DNA of 64,000 nucleotides from Orenia metallireducens (GTDB lineage: Bacteria; Bacillota; Halanaerobiia; Halobacteroidales; Halobacteroidaceae). Positions 35,275 through 44,232 of this stretch are shown piece after piece (positions within the stretch are counted from its first letter, which is position 1; every line of letters starts with the position of its first letter). The stretch spans positions 124,001-188,000 of the forward strand of contig NZ_PVNB01000001.1 in NCBI RefSeq assembly GCF_003001995.1, read 5' to 3'. The position numbers and the translations under genes were made by a program. Below the pieces are notes generated by a model. It was given only the letters and a program-made list of their open reading frames with translations, did not search any database and was not told the origin of the DNA.

Positions 35275-35985
35275 TTATAAATTATCTTTTATCTTCTCTC
35301 TTACAATCAAGGTCAAATCATCTTTCTCTTCCTTACTTAGCTTATCGACATATATAGTCTCTCCAATTATCAGCTCTACCCGATCACCTTTTATCAATCC
35401 ACCATTTGCTTCCCTTAATTTATAAGACCCTTTAATTGTAATCGGCACTACGGGAATATTCTCCCTTAAAGCTATCTTTAGACTTCCCCTTTTAAAATCC
35501 CCCAATTTATTGGAGCAACTCCTTGTTCCTTCTGGAAAGATAACTAAAGACTGCCCTGCTTCAAATACTCTCCCTGCATCTTTAAAGGCCCTTAAAGTCT
35601 GACGAAAATCATTCCTCTTAATAAAAATACACTCCATATTCTTCATCCAACTACTGATAAAAGGCATATATCTAAGCTCCCACTTGGCGATAAAAGCTAT
35701 CGGCTTATTAATATAACCTAATAATAAAGGTATATCAAAGGAACCTTGGTGGTTAGCTACAAACAATACTGGCTCATCAGGTAACCTCTCTTTCCCTTTG
35801 ACTATTACCTCGCTGCCTGTAAAATCCACTAGGCTCTTAGCCCAAGCCTTCGCTACTTTATTAGTATAATTTCTTACTAACTCATTTCTTCCCTTCAACT
35901 CCAGTAACTTCATCTTTAATAGTGAACCTAATAATGCAATTTGATATAACCAAAAGTAGGCAAACCAGCTAACTGTTTTAATCAT
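35275..35985 (-). CDS. plsC: 1-acyl-sn-glycerol-3-phosphate acyltransferase
   Basis: 236 aa from the ATG at 35985 (MIKTVSWFAYF), which has GGGAGAG 5 nt upstream; the longer frame lacks a ribosome site. An N-terminal hydrophobic segment anchors it in the membrane. Acyltransferase blocks: NHQGSFDIP (HX4D), FIKRNDFRQT, IFPEGTRS and VPITIKGSY. It acylates lysophosphatidate to phosphatidate in phospholipid synthesis. It lies alone between dinB and glutaredoxin. Confidence 0.94.
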   Translation of the reverse strand: MIKTVSWFAYFWLYQIALLGSLLKMKLLELKGRNELVRNYTNKVAKAWAKSLVDFTGSEVIVKGKERLPDEPVLFVANHQGSFDIPLLLGYINKPIAFIAKWELRYMPFISSWMKNMECIFIKRNDFRQTLRAFKDAGRVFEAGQSLVIFPEGTRSCSNKLGDFKRGSLKIALRENIPVVPITIKGSYKLREANGGLIKGDRVELIIGETIYVDKLSKEEKDDLTLIVREKIKDNL

Positions 35986-36065
35986 AGCGTCTCTCCCTTT
36001 CATTAGATATATAATCATAACTATATAAATAATTATAAATTAGATTCTACCTTAAATCAAAAATA

Positions 36066-36089
36066 AGTTGCCTCAATTGAGGCAACTTA
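36066..36089 (-). terminator. 24-bp palindromic terminator of the glutaredoxin gene
   Basis: AAGTTGCCTCAA is followed directly by its reverse complement, then TATTTTT on the minus strand, 6 bp behind the stop codon. Confidence 0.92.
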
Positions 36090-36095
36090 AAGATA

Positions 36096-36329
36096 CTAAC
36101 TATACTTTTCTTCCAAATATTCGATAATTTTTGCTGAATCATTTACTACAGTTCCATCACTATCTTCTATTACTGGCACCTTAATTTGACCTGATAACTC
36201 TTTGATTTTAGTTCTTTTTTCCCTATCTTTAGGAACTTCAATCTTTTCATATTCTAATCCCATCTCATCTAACTTATTGCGTACCTTTGCACAGAAAGGG
36301 CAAGTTTCAAATTGATATAACTTAATCAT
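36096..36329 (-). CDS. glutaredoxin-like protein
   Basis: 77 aa. The thioredoxin-fold start KLYQFETCPFCAKVR holds the CPFC dithiol; KVPVIEDSDGTVVNDSAKII has the cis-proline and GSH-binding-type loop. A small glutaredoxin/NrdH-like electron donor for reductases or for protein thiol repair. AAGGAGGT precedes the ATG. Single gene with a strong terminator. Confidence 0.93.
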   Translation of the reverse strand: MIKLYQFETCPFCAKVRNKLDEMGLEYEKIEVPKDREKRTKIKELSGQIKVPVIEDSDGTVVNDSAKIIEYLEEKYS

Positions 36330-36472
36330 CCAATCTACCTCCTTATCAGATAATTAGTAACTATTACTATTATTCTCAATAACAATAATAACTCCTGCTA
36401 AAAATTTAAATTAATACTTAATTTATTATACTTTAATACCGCTAAGGTTATTCTACTAAAAAAATCAGCTGA

Positions 36473-36685
36473 CTATCCTGTAAAGAAGTCAAATAGATTG
36501 CCTAGCATACTTGCATCAGCTTTAAATAATTCTGTATACTTACATCTAGCACAGGTCACCGTTGTGAATTTCTTGTTCTGTACATCAAACATCTTAGATA
36601 ATCCTCCACCAGTAGCTGCAAACTGGTCAGTTTCATAGCTTCCATTACCACATTTAGGACATTCATAATTATCTATTCTTGACAA
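36473..36685 (-). CDS. DUF2082-like zinc-ribbon protein
   Basis: 70 aa from a TTG at 36685 behind GAGGAGGG. Two CxxC pairs (YECPKCGNG and TCARCKYTELF) form one zinc ribbon separated by a Gly-rich loop (FAATGGGLSKMFD), the pattern of the small nucleic-acid-binding zinc ribbons grouped as DUF2082. Function unknown. It stands alone; no link to the neighbouring sulfur gene is visible beyond distance. Confidence 0.85.
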   Translation of the reverse strand: MSRIDNYECPKCGNGSYETDQFAATGGGLSKMFDVQNKKFTTVTCARCKYTELFKADASMLGNLFDFFTG

Positions 36686-36751
36686 TATAATCCCTCCTCT
36701 TATCTATATTATACTCCTTATCTTGATTATTTAATAGATTTAATAGTTATA

Positions 36752-36917
36752 CTCTAGAGAGATATTAAAACACTTTTTTATTAGCTACTCCTTCAGGGCT
36801 AAAAACCAGCCCTTTGTGATAAATCCGCTGCTGGCTTCTAGCCTTTAGCTTTTAAGGTCTTAGCTAATGACCAGTAGCTATAAGCTAGTAACAAAACTGT
36901 CGCAATATACCCATATA
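36752..36917. repeat. TIR-bounded intergenic element
   Basis: Starts GAGAGATATTAAAACACTTT and ends AAACTGTCGCAATATACCCA, inverted partners. Internal stems: CAGGGCT/AGCCCTTTG and AGCTTTTAAGGTC with GACC..GCTATAAGCT. The core is unrelated to that of 30936..31098, so only the ends are shared. Confidence 0.65.
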
Positions 36918-36944
36918 ATCTAATTAAAAACTCAACTACAAAGA

Positions 36945-36970
36945 AAAAAGGTGCCAACAGGCACCTTTTC
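36945..36970 (-). terminator. terminator of the CoA-disulfide reductase gene
   Basis: AAAAGGTGCC and GGCACCTTTT pair perfectly around AACA, 2 bp behind the stop codon. Confidence 0.93.
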
Positions 36971-36971
36971 T

Positions 36972-39458
36972 CTATATAAATAAACTCATATTTGATTCTT
37001 CAGCATCACTTAAGAAGCTGGCTACTCCTCCAATCTCTACACCATCAATCAACTCTTCCTTCTTGATTCCCATTACATCCATAGACATTTGGCAAGCTAC
37101 CAATCTAACACCATTTAACTTTGCTTGCCCGATTAATGCCTCTAAGGAATCAACCCCTTTATCCTTCATTACCTTTCTAATCATCTTAGGTCCCATCCCA
37201 AACATATTCATGTTGGATAATGGTAGCTTCTCACTTCCTTGGGGCATCATCTTGCCAAACATCTTATCCATCATAGATTTCTCAACTTTGATATTCTCCT
37301 TCTTCCTTAAAATATTTAATCCCCAGAAAGTAAAGAATAATGTAACTTCACTGCCCATCGCTGCTGCACCATTAGCAATGATAAAGGAAGCAATTGCTCT
37401 ATCTAGCTCTCCACTGAAGACAACCATAGTCTTCTTATTCTTAGTATTCTCAGTAGCAATTACTGTTCTACCTTGCCCTTTTTGAATAGTAGCACTAAAA
37501 TTATGACCACCTTGACCAGTGTCTAATAATTTATTTCCTGTACTCTTACACCATGCTCCAATGTCTGCTGTAAATCCTGGATCTGTAGCAATAACTTCCA
37601 ATATATCACCTTCATCTAATTCTTTCATCTTATTTGCTACCTGCATAATTGGACCAGGACATTGTAGTCCACAAGCATCAAGTTTGATCCTCTTGCCACC
37701 TTGCTTATCTGCTAGCTGCTTTCCCACTAGCTGACCTTCTTCAGGATTAGAAGCTGTGTTTAACTTATCACAATCAGGAGTATTGCAGTCATTTAATACT
37801 TTTTTTTTATCATTCATTATCTCTTTATATAACTTATATCCCCCAGATAAATTCTTAACTTTTTTAAATCCATGCTGCATTAAGATTCGAGCTCCAATAT
37901 AGCCTCGCAATCCTACTGCACAATAAACTACAATCTCTTTACCTTTATCTAATTCATCTAGTCTATTTCTTAAACTGTTAAGGGGAATATTGATTGAATC
38001 ATCAATCTTTCCTAATTGAACCTCTACTTCTTCTCTTACATCTAATACAATAGTATCTTTACTTAAATCTTCAAGCTCATGCCAATGAATTATATCAACC
38101 ATCCCATTTAAGATATTTCCTGCAACAAAACCAGCCATATTTACTGGGTCTTTAGCAGAACCAAAAGGTGGAGCATAGGCTAGCTCCAGTTCTTGCAAAT
38201 CAAAGACAGTCTTTTCAAATCTAATTGTAGTAGCTAAGATATCTATTCTTTTATCTACTCCCTCATAACCAACTATTTGGGCACCTAATAACTTACCTTC
38301 GTCAGGAGTAAAGATAATCTTAATAGTCATTGGGATAGCACCTGGATAATATCCTGCATGGTTCTTAGAATTTGTATAAGAAACCTGGTAATCAATCCCA
38401 GCTTTTTTCAACTGCTTTTCATTATTTCCAGTTGCAGCTACAGTTAAATCAAAGACCTTAGCAATAGCTGTACCTTGAGTCCCAATAAATTTTTCCTTCT
38501 TCCCAGATAAGTTATTAGCTACAATTCTTCCCTGCTTATTAGCAGGGCCAGCTAAAGGAATATGGGCAGGCTCCTTAGTTACAAAGTCAACTACTTCAAT
38601 AGCATCTCCAATAGCATAGATGCTCTCATCAGAGGTCTGTAAATATTCATTGACCTTAATAGCACCAGTCTCTCCAAGCTCTAATCCTGCGTCTTTAGCC
38701 AATTTAGTACTTGGTTTAACCCCTATAGACATCACTACTAAATCAGCTTCAATCTCAACTCCACTCTCTAGCTCTACAATAGTCTTATTATTTTCTTCTC
38801 TAAAGGCTTTAACTCCATCAGATAAATATAGATTTATTCCTTTACTACGCATATGATTATGGACTATAGCTGCCATATCTTCATCAATTGGTCCTAAAAC
38901 CTGTGGAGCTAACTCTACTACTGATACCTCTACACCACGATGATATAAGTTCTCAGCCATCTCTACTCCAATATACCCAGCTCCAACTACTACGGCATGC
39001 TCAGGTTTATTATTATCAACAAACTCTTTAATCTGATCAGTATCAGGAATATTTCTTAAAGTAAAGATATTCTTATTATCAATACCTGCTAATGGTGGCT
39101 TAATTGGGTCAGCACCAGGAGATAAGACTAAAGCATCATAACTTTCTGTATAAACCTCACCTTTAGCCCAATCCTTCACCTTAACCTCTTTCTTTTCTTT
39201 ATCAATACTCAATACTTCATTCATTACCCGTACATCAATATTAAATCTAGCTTCCATAGCTTTTGGAGTCTGCACCAACAACTTATCACGTTCCTTAATT
39301 ACTTCACCAATATGATAAGGCAAACCACAATTAGCAAAAGAGATATGCTCACCCTTTTCAAAAATGATGATCTCAGCCTCTTCATCAACCCTTCTCAATC
39401 TAGCAGCTGTACTTGCTCCACCAGCAACACCACCAACAATCAACACTTTCTTGCCCAT
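36972..39458 (-). CDS. CoA-disulfide reductase/rhodanese/TusA/DsrE four-domain fusion
   Basis: 828 aa. Residues 1-445 are an FAD/NAD(P)H disulfide reductase of CoADR type: FAD loop VGGVAGGASTAARLRR, redox Cys44 in SFANCGLPYH, TSDESIYAIGDA. About 460-555 is rhodanese with the active Cys near 512 (VVYCAVGLRG). About 590-660 is TusA/SirA with LDACGLQCPGP. About 668-828 is a DsrE/DsrF-like domain with a Met-rich stretch. Such fusions reduce CoA persulfide or disulfide and pass sulfane sulfur through the carrier domains; the exact substrate is inference. An ArsR-type regulator gene precedes it by 117 bp. The start follows GAAGGAGG. Confidence 0.95.
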   Translation of the reverse strand: MGKKVLIVGGVAGGASTAARLRRVDEEAEIIIFEKGEHISFANCGLPYHIGEVIKERDKLLVQTPKAMEARFNIDVRVMNEVLSIDKEKKEVKVKDWAKGEVYTESYDALVLSPGADPIKPPLAGIDNKNIFTLRNIPDTDQIKEFVDNNKPEHAVVVGAGYIGVEMAENLYHRGVEVSVVELAPQVLGPIDEDMAAIVHNHMRSKGINLYLSDGVKAFREENNKTIVELESGVEIEADLVVMSIGVKPSTKLAKDAGLELGETGAIKVNEYLQTSDESIYAIGDAIEVVDFVTKEPAHIPLAGPANKQGRIVANNLSGKKEKFIGTQGTAIAKVFDLTVAATGNNEKQLKKAGIDYQVSYTNSKNHAGYYPGAIPMTIKIIFTPDEGKLLGAQIVGYEGVDKRIDILATTIRFEKTVFDLQELELAYAPPFGSAKDPVNMAGFVAGNILNGMVDIIHWHELEDLSKDTIVLDVREEVEVQLGKIDDSINIPLNSLRNRLDELDKGKEIVVYCAVGLRGYIGARILMQHGFKKVKNLSGGYKLYKEIMNDKKKVLNDCNTPDCDKLNTASNPEEGQLVGKQLADKQGGKRIKLDACGLQCPGPIMQVANKMKELDEGDILEVIATDPGFTADIGAWCKSTGNKLLDTGQGGHNFSATIQKGQGRTVIATENTKNKKTMVVFSGELDRAIASFIIANGAAAMGSEVTLFFTFWGLNILRKKENIKVEKSMMDKMFGKMMPQGSEKLPLSNMNMFGMGPKMIRKVMKDKGVDSLEALIGQAKLNGVRLVACQMSMDVMGIKKEELIDGVEIGGVASFLSDAEESNMSLFI

Positions 39459-39525
39459 TATTAAAAACCTCCTTCAATGAATTTATATATCAATATATAT
39501 TAATTTTAGAATATAACCTATAAAA

Positions 39526-39573
39526 TTTAAGTTTAAGCCTAAATCTTAGTCTAAAAAGATAATTAAACTTAAA
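39526..39573. repeat. TTTAAGTTTAA hairpin between arsR and the fusion gene
   Basis: TTTAAGTTTAA (39526..39536) pairs with TTAAACTTAAA (39563..39573). Same unit type as 25103..25143. It directly follows the regulator's stop codon and may reduce read-through. Confidence 0.55.
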
Positions 39574-39574
39574 C

Positions 39575-39859
39575 TTAAAACAATGTCTTTACTATCTTCT
39601 TAGCATCTTCATCAATTACATAGTAATTAATCTCTACTCCATTTCTTTCTCCTTCTAAAATTCCTAAATTTCTCAATTTAGCAAGGTGTTGAGATAGAGT
39701 AGATTGAGGAATCTCTAAACAGCTCTGCATCTTAGACACATTACATCCCTCTTCTTCCATCAAACCTCTAACTATACATAACCTAATGGGATGGGACAAA
39801 GCCTTTAAGACTTTAGCTTTAGCCTCTAATATTTCCATCTCCTTTGTGATATTTTCCAC
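39575..39859 (-). CDS. ArsR-family transcriptional regulator, likely sulfur-responsive
   Basis: 94 aa from a GTG behind TAGGAGGT. Winged helix core ALSHPIRLCIVRGLMEEEG, recognition region IPQSTLSQHLAKLRNLGIL, and wing GERNGVEINYYV. Cysteines are at 28, 39 and 47. C39 and C47 flank the second helix, so they could sense persulfide or metal; the classical ELCVC metal motif is absent. It is followed by the CoADR-TusA-DsrE gene, so regulation by reactive sulfur species is the natural guess, by analogy with BigR/SqrR proteins. Confidence 0.9.
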   Translation of the reverse strand: MENITKEMEILEAKAKVLKALSHPIRLCIVRGLMEEEGCNVSKMQSCLEIPQSTLSQHLAKLRNLGILEGERNGVEINYYVIDEDAKKIVKTLF

Positions 39860-39973
39860 TTGTGTACCTCCTAATAACTACATTACTATATTTATATATT
39901 ACGATATTCAGAGAGAATTGTCAAATCAATATTGATTATTAACTTGAAAACCTACTATCAATATAATGAAAAT

Positions 39974-40121
39974 TAATAGGGATAATGCAACCTTTTAGGA
40001 ATACTTTACACGTAGAGTTATCTTTTCCAACTCATAAGAGGTGGGTGGTGGGTTAAACCTAACAACCTCCCCCCTAACTACCTAAATACCAAAAAAATAA
40101 AGTATTGAAATATATATCTAT
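39974..40121. repeat. TIR-bounded intergenic element with GGTGG core
   Basis: Starts TAATAGGGATAATGCAACCTTT and ends near AAAGTATTGAAATATATATC. The core GAGGTGGGTGGTGGG pairs with CCTCCCCCCTAACTACC. It shares TTTACACGNAGAGTNATCTTTT with 30936..31098, so both cores have common descent. It fills most of the 391-bp spacer 39860..40250. Confidence 0.65.
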
Positions 40122-40222
40122 AAAAACAGATTTAAATTAAAATATAGATTCATATACTTATACTAATATATCCTAGTTATCATTATTTATTATGATATAT
40201 CCAAAAATATAAAAGTTAATCA

Positions 40223-40252
40223 AAAAAGAAGTGCATAACTGCACTTCTTTTT
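40223..40252 (-). terminator. terminator ending the envelope cluster
   Basis: AAAAAGAAGTGCA (40223..40235) and TGCACTTCTTTTT (40240..40252) pair perfectly; the last gene's stop overlaps the stem. Confidence 0.93.
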
Positions 40253-41297
40253 ATAGTTCATACTTCTCATATATATCTTGAGCAAATTCATCTACAGCAT
40301 TGGTCAATACTCTATCGATCATCTCTTCATCAGAAGGAATAATTATAGATTCATCTCTATAGTAATATTCACTATAATTGGATTTTTTAGTAACTGTCTT
40401 ACTTAAGACAATAGAAGCATCACTTACATCCAATAATTTAAATATAATCTTAGTATATGCCTGTTTCTGTACATGATATCTTTTTTTCTTCTCACCATCC
40501 CAAGTTTCAACATACTCAGAACTCTCATCCTTATTTACATTTCCACTTAGGACCTTACCTACTACTAAGTAATCAACACCCAAAATGTTTCCTATCTCTT
40601 TGGCAGTAGCTGAATCAATCAGTCCAGTTGCCCCCAATTGTTGCTCCTCTAAAATAGCCTTAAGTTGTTTTCTTTCTATTATCTCAATAAATTTTGGATC
40701 TCTATTTAATAATTGAGCAGAAAATAGGCTAGTTGCTCTACTTCCTAAGTTATATCTATAGGTTGTATCCTCAAAATCAATTACCCCTATTCTCTTTAGC
40801 TTTAACTCTCTAAGCTTTTGATATGCTAAGTTGTATTTTTCATTGGTATCAAAATAATTATTATCATAAATCTTAACCTTCTTAAACTCATTATAAGCAA
40901 GCTCCCAATTTCCCTCTGCTAAATAGTCACTTCCTAATTGATAATGGCACTTTTTATACTCTTCTTTAGCATTATACAATAATTTATTAACCTCTGCACT
41001 GTCTTTAATATCTTTAGCTTGAGACAAGTCTTTAATAGCTAAGCCATACTCCTCTTTTTCTAAGAACATTTCTCCTTTACTTAGGTGGTTTTGATATTGC
41101 TCTTCACGATGATTTTTAATTACCTTATAAATCCCAAACACTCCTAAGATAACCAAAGCTCCAATTATTCCTTTTTCCGTTCCATCTGAACCACTTGAAC
41201 TAGCAGAGATACTCTGAGCACGAGCATAATCAGTTCCTACAAAAGAAACCAACATAAATATCATTAAAATTACCGAAATAATTCTCATGACTTTCAA
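40251..41297 (-). CDS. TPR/CsgG-like envelope protein
   Basis: 348 aa from a TTG about 9 nt behind AAAGGGGA. A signal peptide (cleavage near YARAQS) is followed by a second hydrophobic helix (about 43-60), so it may stay membrane-bound. About 65-160 are two or three TPR-like helices (LEKEEYGLAIKDLSQAKD). About 168-340 is CsgG-like: IGVIDFEDTT, IIERKQLKAILEEQQLGATG, IGNILGVDYLVVGKV. CsgG proteins form outer-membrane export pores for curli; this variant lacks a lipobox. It lies 510 bp behind the PD40 gene, so it may be a separate unit of the same system. Confidence 0.8.
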   Translation of the reverse strand: MKVMRIISVILMIFMLVSFVGTDYARAQSISASSSGSDGTEKGIIGALVILGVFGIYKVIKNHREEQYQNHLSKGEMFLEKEEYGLAIKDLSQAKDIKDSAEVNKLLYNAKEEYKKCHYQLGSDYLAEGNWELAYNEFKKVKIYDNNYFDTNEKYNLAYQKLRELKLKRIGVIDFEDTTYRYNLGSRATSLFSAQLLNRDPKFIEIIERKQLKAILEEQQLGATGLIDSATAKEIGNILGVDYLVVGKVLSGNVNKDESSEYVETWDGEKKKRYHVQKQAYTKIIFKLLDVSDASIVLSKTVTKKSNYSEYYYRDESIIIPSDEEMIDRVLTNAVDEFAQDIYEKYEL

Positions 41298-41513
41298 TTT
41301 TAAATTTCCCCTTTCTCTATTCAGCAGTTTATTATACTGAGTTAATTATTTTTGAATATGATTATTTATTGCATATTCTACACAAAGAACAGTAAATCCT
41401 CCATTATTATAAAATTTAATTAATCCAACAACTATTATCCAATAATTCTAAATTCAATAATATAATAATTTAATACACTATTATGTATAGGTATGTGAAT
41501 TCAAAATGAAACT

Positions 41514-41637
41514 TAATGGAGATAGTGCGACAGTTTTTTATTAGATAGTTAGAGGTTGGATGGTTAGGTAGTTGGATTTTCCTAACCACTACCCACCCAC
41601 CTCCTAAATATCACCTTTTCTCTCGATAACATCATGG
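41514..41637. repeat. TIR-type intergenic element with GGTGG core
   Basis: Starts TAATGGAGATAGTGCGACAG like its relatives; the right end is degenerate. The core TAGTTAGAGGTTGGATGG pairs with CCACTACCCACCCACC. The spacer 41298..41808 also contains a CTAGGTTC/GAACCTAG stem at 41650..41667 and no gene. Confidence 0.6.
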
Positions 41638-41808
41638 TTAAATTTTATTCTAGGTTCACGAACCTAGAAGCAGATATAACAACAGGCAGTAACAAGTAAT
41701 AGTATAAAGTAACGACAAATGATATACTTAATCATCACTTAACACTATTGACCTATCACTAGCCTGTAATGTGATTCTATTATGTTAATAAAAGAACTTA
41801 TAATAAAC

Positions 41809-43194
41809 TTAATCTTGCCACTCTGGATCACTATAATTTACTTTTGGTGCAAACATGACCTTTCTATTCTTTTCTTGTTTGGTAAATAAATTAATCTCCT
41901 TACCCTCTGTGCCATCACTTACATATAGGATTAATTGTTCATCTCTATCCCAAAAAGCATAACTATAGATCCTTCTATTAACTTTCATTATCTTCTTTAA
42001 GGAACTCCCATTAGGAGCAATTTGATATAATATCGATTTGCCAGAACTATAATTATTGAATATAATCTCTTCTTCATCCCCTGACCAAGCTGGAGCAGAA
42101 TCTGTACCAAATCCATTATTCAATAAGATTTTAGAAGCTCCATCCTCTTGCATCACATGCAACTTCTTCTCCCCAGTCGTTGCTGATATATATGCAATCG
42201 AATGATATTTAGGAGAATAAGCAAGCTGACTATCATAATAATTATTATCAGTTAACCTCTTTAAATAACTACCTGTTAAATCACTCTTATAAATATCAAA
42301 GTCACCATCTCGATTAGAGGCAAATAAAATAGTATTCTTATCTAACCATACTGGACTCTCTTTATCTGTTGCGGTAAAGGTAATCTGCCGTAGATTAGAG
42401 CCATCTATATCCATTACATAAATATTTGTATCTCTATCTCTATTAGATAGGAACAGAAGCTCTTCCCCATCAGCAGACCAATTAGGAGCCCAATCATCAC
42501 CCTTATCATCGGTTAATCTTACTACATTTTTACCATAGATATCTGTCATATAAATGCTCTTACTCTTTCCTTTATCACTGACAAAAAAGAATTTAGCCTC
42601 TCTCTTATTCTCAAGAGCAAGCTTCTCATTAAATATTTTATCCCTTCCTTCTAGTGTAATCACCTTAGTACAGACCCTATAACCTGGCGAACTGACCTTT
42701 ACCAATCTATCTTCAATAGAAGGATTATCTATTACAGGAATTCTTTCAATTCTAAAATAACCATTGGCATCAGTCTCAACCATCTGATTGCCTAGCTCAA
42801 CAGTAACACCTGCTAAAGCCTCTCCTTTAAATCTATCAATCACCTGACCACTTAAATTCATATAACTTCGTTCTAATTTAATAGAAATTGATTTATCTCC
42901 CTCTTCTAAGAGAAGCTGCTTAGTTTTACTAAGATAATCTTTACCACTCAAGCTGATTACACTATCTTTTTTATCTAGATTATCAATTACAGGAATACTA
43001 TTAAAGATAAAATATCCCTTATCATTCGTCTTGACAACTTTATTTCCAAGCTCTACAGTAATTCCAGCTAAAGGCTCTCCTGTGAACTTATCAGTTACAT
43101 TACCCCTTAAATTCATAAATTTATCATTCTGACAACCTATTACAGCTATAGAGACCACAAGTAATAACATAAGTACTTTTAATCTTTTCAACAT
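41809..43194 (-). CDS. lipoprotein with two carboxypeptidase-regulatory-like domains and PD40 propeller
   Basis: 461 aa from the ATG at 43194 (MLKRLKVLM) behind GGGAGG; the upstream TTG overlaps that site. Lipobox VIGC. Two tandem CarboxypepD_reg-like domains follow (GNVTDKFTGEPLAGITVELG and GQVIDRFKGEALAGVTVELG), evidently duplicated. From about 200 a TolB-type propeller shows repeated blades (IYMTDIYGKNVVRLTDDKGD, IYVMDIDGSNLRQITF, IYKSDLTGSYLKRLTD). TolB-type propellers work in the periplasm near the outer membrane. Part of a co-directional run of exported proteins, 101 bp behind the CsgG gene. Confidence 0.85.
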   Translation of the reverse strand: MLKRLKVLMLLLVVSIAVIGCQNDKFMNLRGNVTDKFTGEPLAGITVELGNKVVKTNDKGYFIFNSIPVIDNLDKKDSVISLSGKDYLSKTKQLLLEEGDKSISIKLERSYMNLSGQVIDRFKGEALAGVTVELGNQMVETDANGYFRIERIPVIDNPSIEDRLVKVSSPGYRVCTKVITLEGRDKIFNEKLALENKREAKFFFVSDKGKSKSIYMTDIYGKNVVRLTDDKGDDWAPNWSADGEELLFLSNRDRDTNIYVMDIDGSNLRQITFTATDKESPVWLDKNTILFASNRDGDFDIYKSDLTGSYLKRLTDNNYYDSQLAYSPKYHSIAYISATTGEKKLHVMQEDGASKILLNNGFGTDSAPAWSGDEEEIIFNNYSSGKSILYQIAPNGSSLKKIMKVNRRIYSYAFWDRDEQLILYVSDGTEGKEINLFTKQEKNRKVMFAPKVNYSDPEWQD

Positions 43195-43295
43195 AAATCC
43201 TCCCTTCAATTTATTAAATCATGCTACATCATAATGACTAATAAAAAGTATATTGTACCAACTTTATGTTAGAAAATATTAATCCAAAGATTCCA

Positions 43296-44174
43296 TTACT
43301 CAAACTCAACAATATCACCCTTCAACGGTAGATCTTCAGATTCTATAACTTCCGCAATAACTGCTCCTTTGCTGATACTAATAATCTTAACTCTACCAAG
43401 GGGCATACTTACTGCTTCTTCCAACTCTTCAACTTCTATCATCCTGATTAATTTTCCATAATTACCCTCTATTAAATTATCGGTATTATCAACTTTGATA
43501 ATCAGCTTACTTCCTATTATTTTAATAATTCTGCCCCTCAGCAAAGCAATTGAAGAGATCTTTTTAGCAATATTATTTACAAAATCATCAGTAGCCTCTT
43601 CAATGCTCTTGCCTAGAGCTGATTTTTTAAAGGCTTCACTACCAAAGCTTAGACCATTAAAACTAGAAATCTTAAAAGAACGGTCCGCTCTCTGGCCAAC
43701 ACCATTAAAAGAAGTAATAATCTCTGAAGTATTAGCATCGACTAATCTTCCTGTCAACACTACTTTGGCTTCAACCCCTGAAGTCTTAAAGGGACCAAAA
43801 GCAATCTCTGCTTTCTCTTTAATCTCCATCTGAGTCAATGTACCTATCACTATAGCATCTACCCCTAATATTCTCCCTAATTCAGCAGCATTAGTAGAAT
43901 CGATTAATCCACTACTTCCTAACTCTTGTTCTGAAAGTATCTTTTCAAGGTCACTTCTTTCTATAACCTTAACCCCTTCAGCTTGAACCAATTTATCTGT
44001 TACTAATTGTGTAACCCCTTCCAAAATATTATCTTTATCTAAACCATTCCACCCTAAATCAGAATTATTAAAAGGAATCAACGCGACTAAAGTCTGTTTA
44101 GCATCAATAGGGGTTGATATAACTAGTACCAATAAAATTATAAATAAGAGCAAAATATTCAATTTAATCTCCAT
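43296..44174 (-). CDS. CsgG-family outer-membrane-type protein
   Basis: 292 aa. Signal peptide (LLLFIILLVLVISTPIDA). The CsgG domain covers about 28-210: VALIPFNNSDLGWNG, VIERSDLEKILSEQELGSSG, LGRILGVDAIVIGTLTQ, and a beta-hairpin region with GVEAKVVLTGRLVDANTSE that corresponds to the pore strands of CsgG. The C-terminal ~80 residues form an extra small domain (KIIGSKLIIKVDNTDNLIEG) resembling FlgT C-terminal folds. No lipidated cysteine, unlike E. coli CsgG. Starts 58 bp after the LPP20 gene. Confidence 0.85.
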   Translation of the reverse strand: MEIKLNILLLFIILLVLVISTPIDAKQTLVALIPFNNSDLGWNGLDKDNILEGVTQLVTDKLVQAEGVKVIERSDLEKILSEQELGSSGLIDSTNAAELGRILGVDAIVIGTLTQMEIKEKAEIAFGPFKTSGVEAKVVLTGRLVDANTSEIITSFNGVGQRADRSFKISSFNGLSFGSEAFKKSALGKSIEEATDDFVNNIAKKISSIALLRGRIIKIIGSKLIIKVDNTDNLIEGNYGKLIRMIEVEELEEAVSMPLGRVKIISISKGAVIAEVIESEDLPLKGDIVEFE

Positions 44175-44232
44175 TGACTAACCCCCTAATAATAATTTAA
44201 GTCAACTAAAAATAAAACACTCAAAATTAAAC

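Noticed and set aside
37063-37485. 140-codon plus-strand open frame
   Set aside because: It is antisense to the sulfur fusion gene, has no ribosome site, and its sequence mirrors the codons of the real gene. The same applies to plus-strand frames at 9309..9575, 43495..43833 and 21767..22081.
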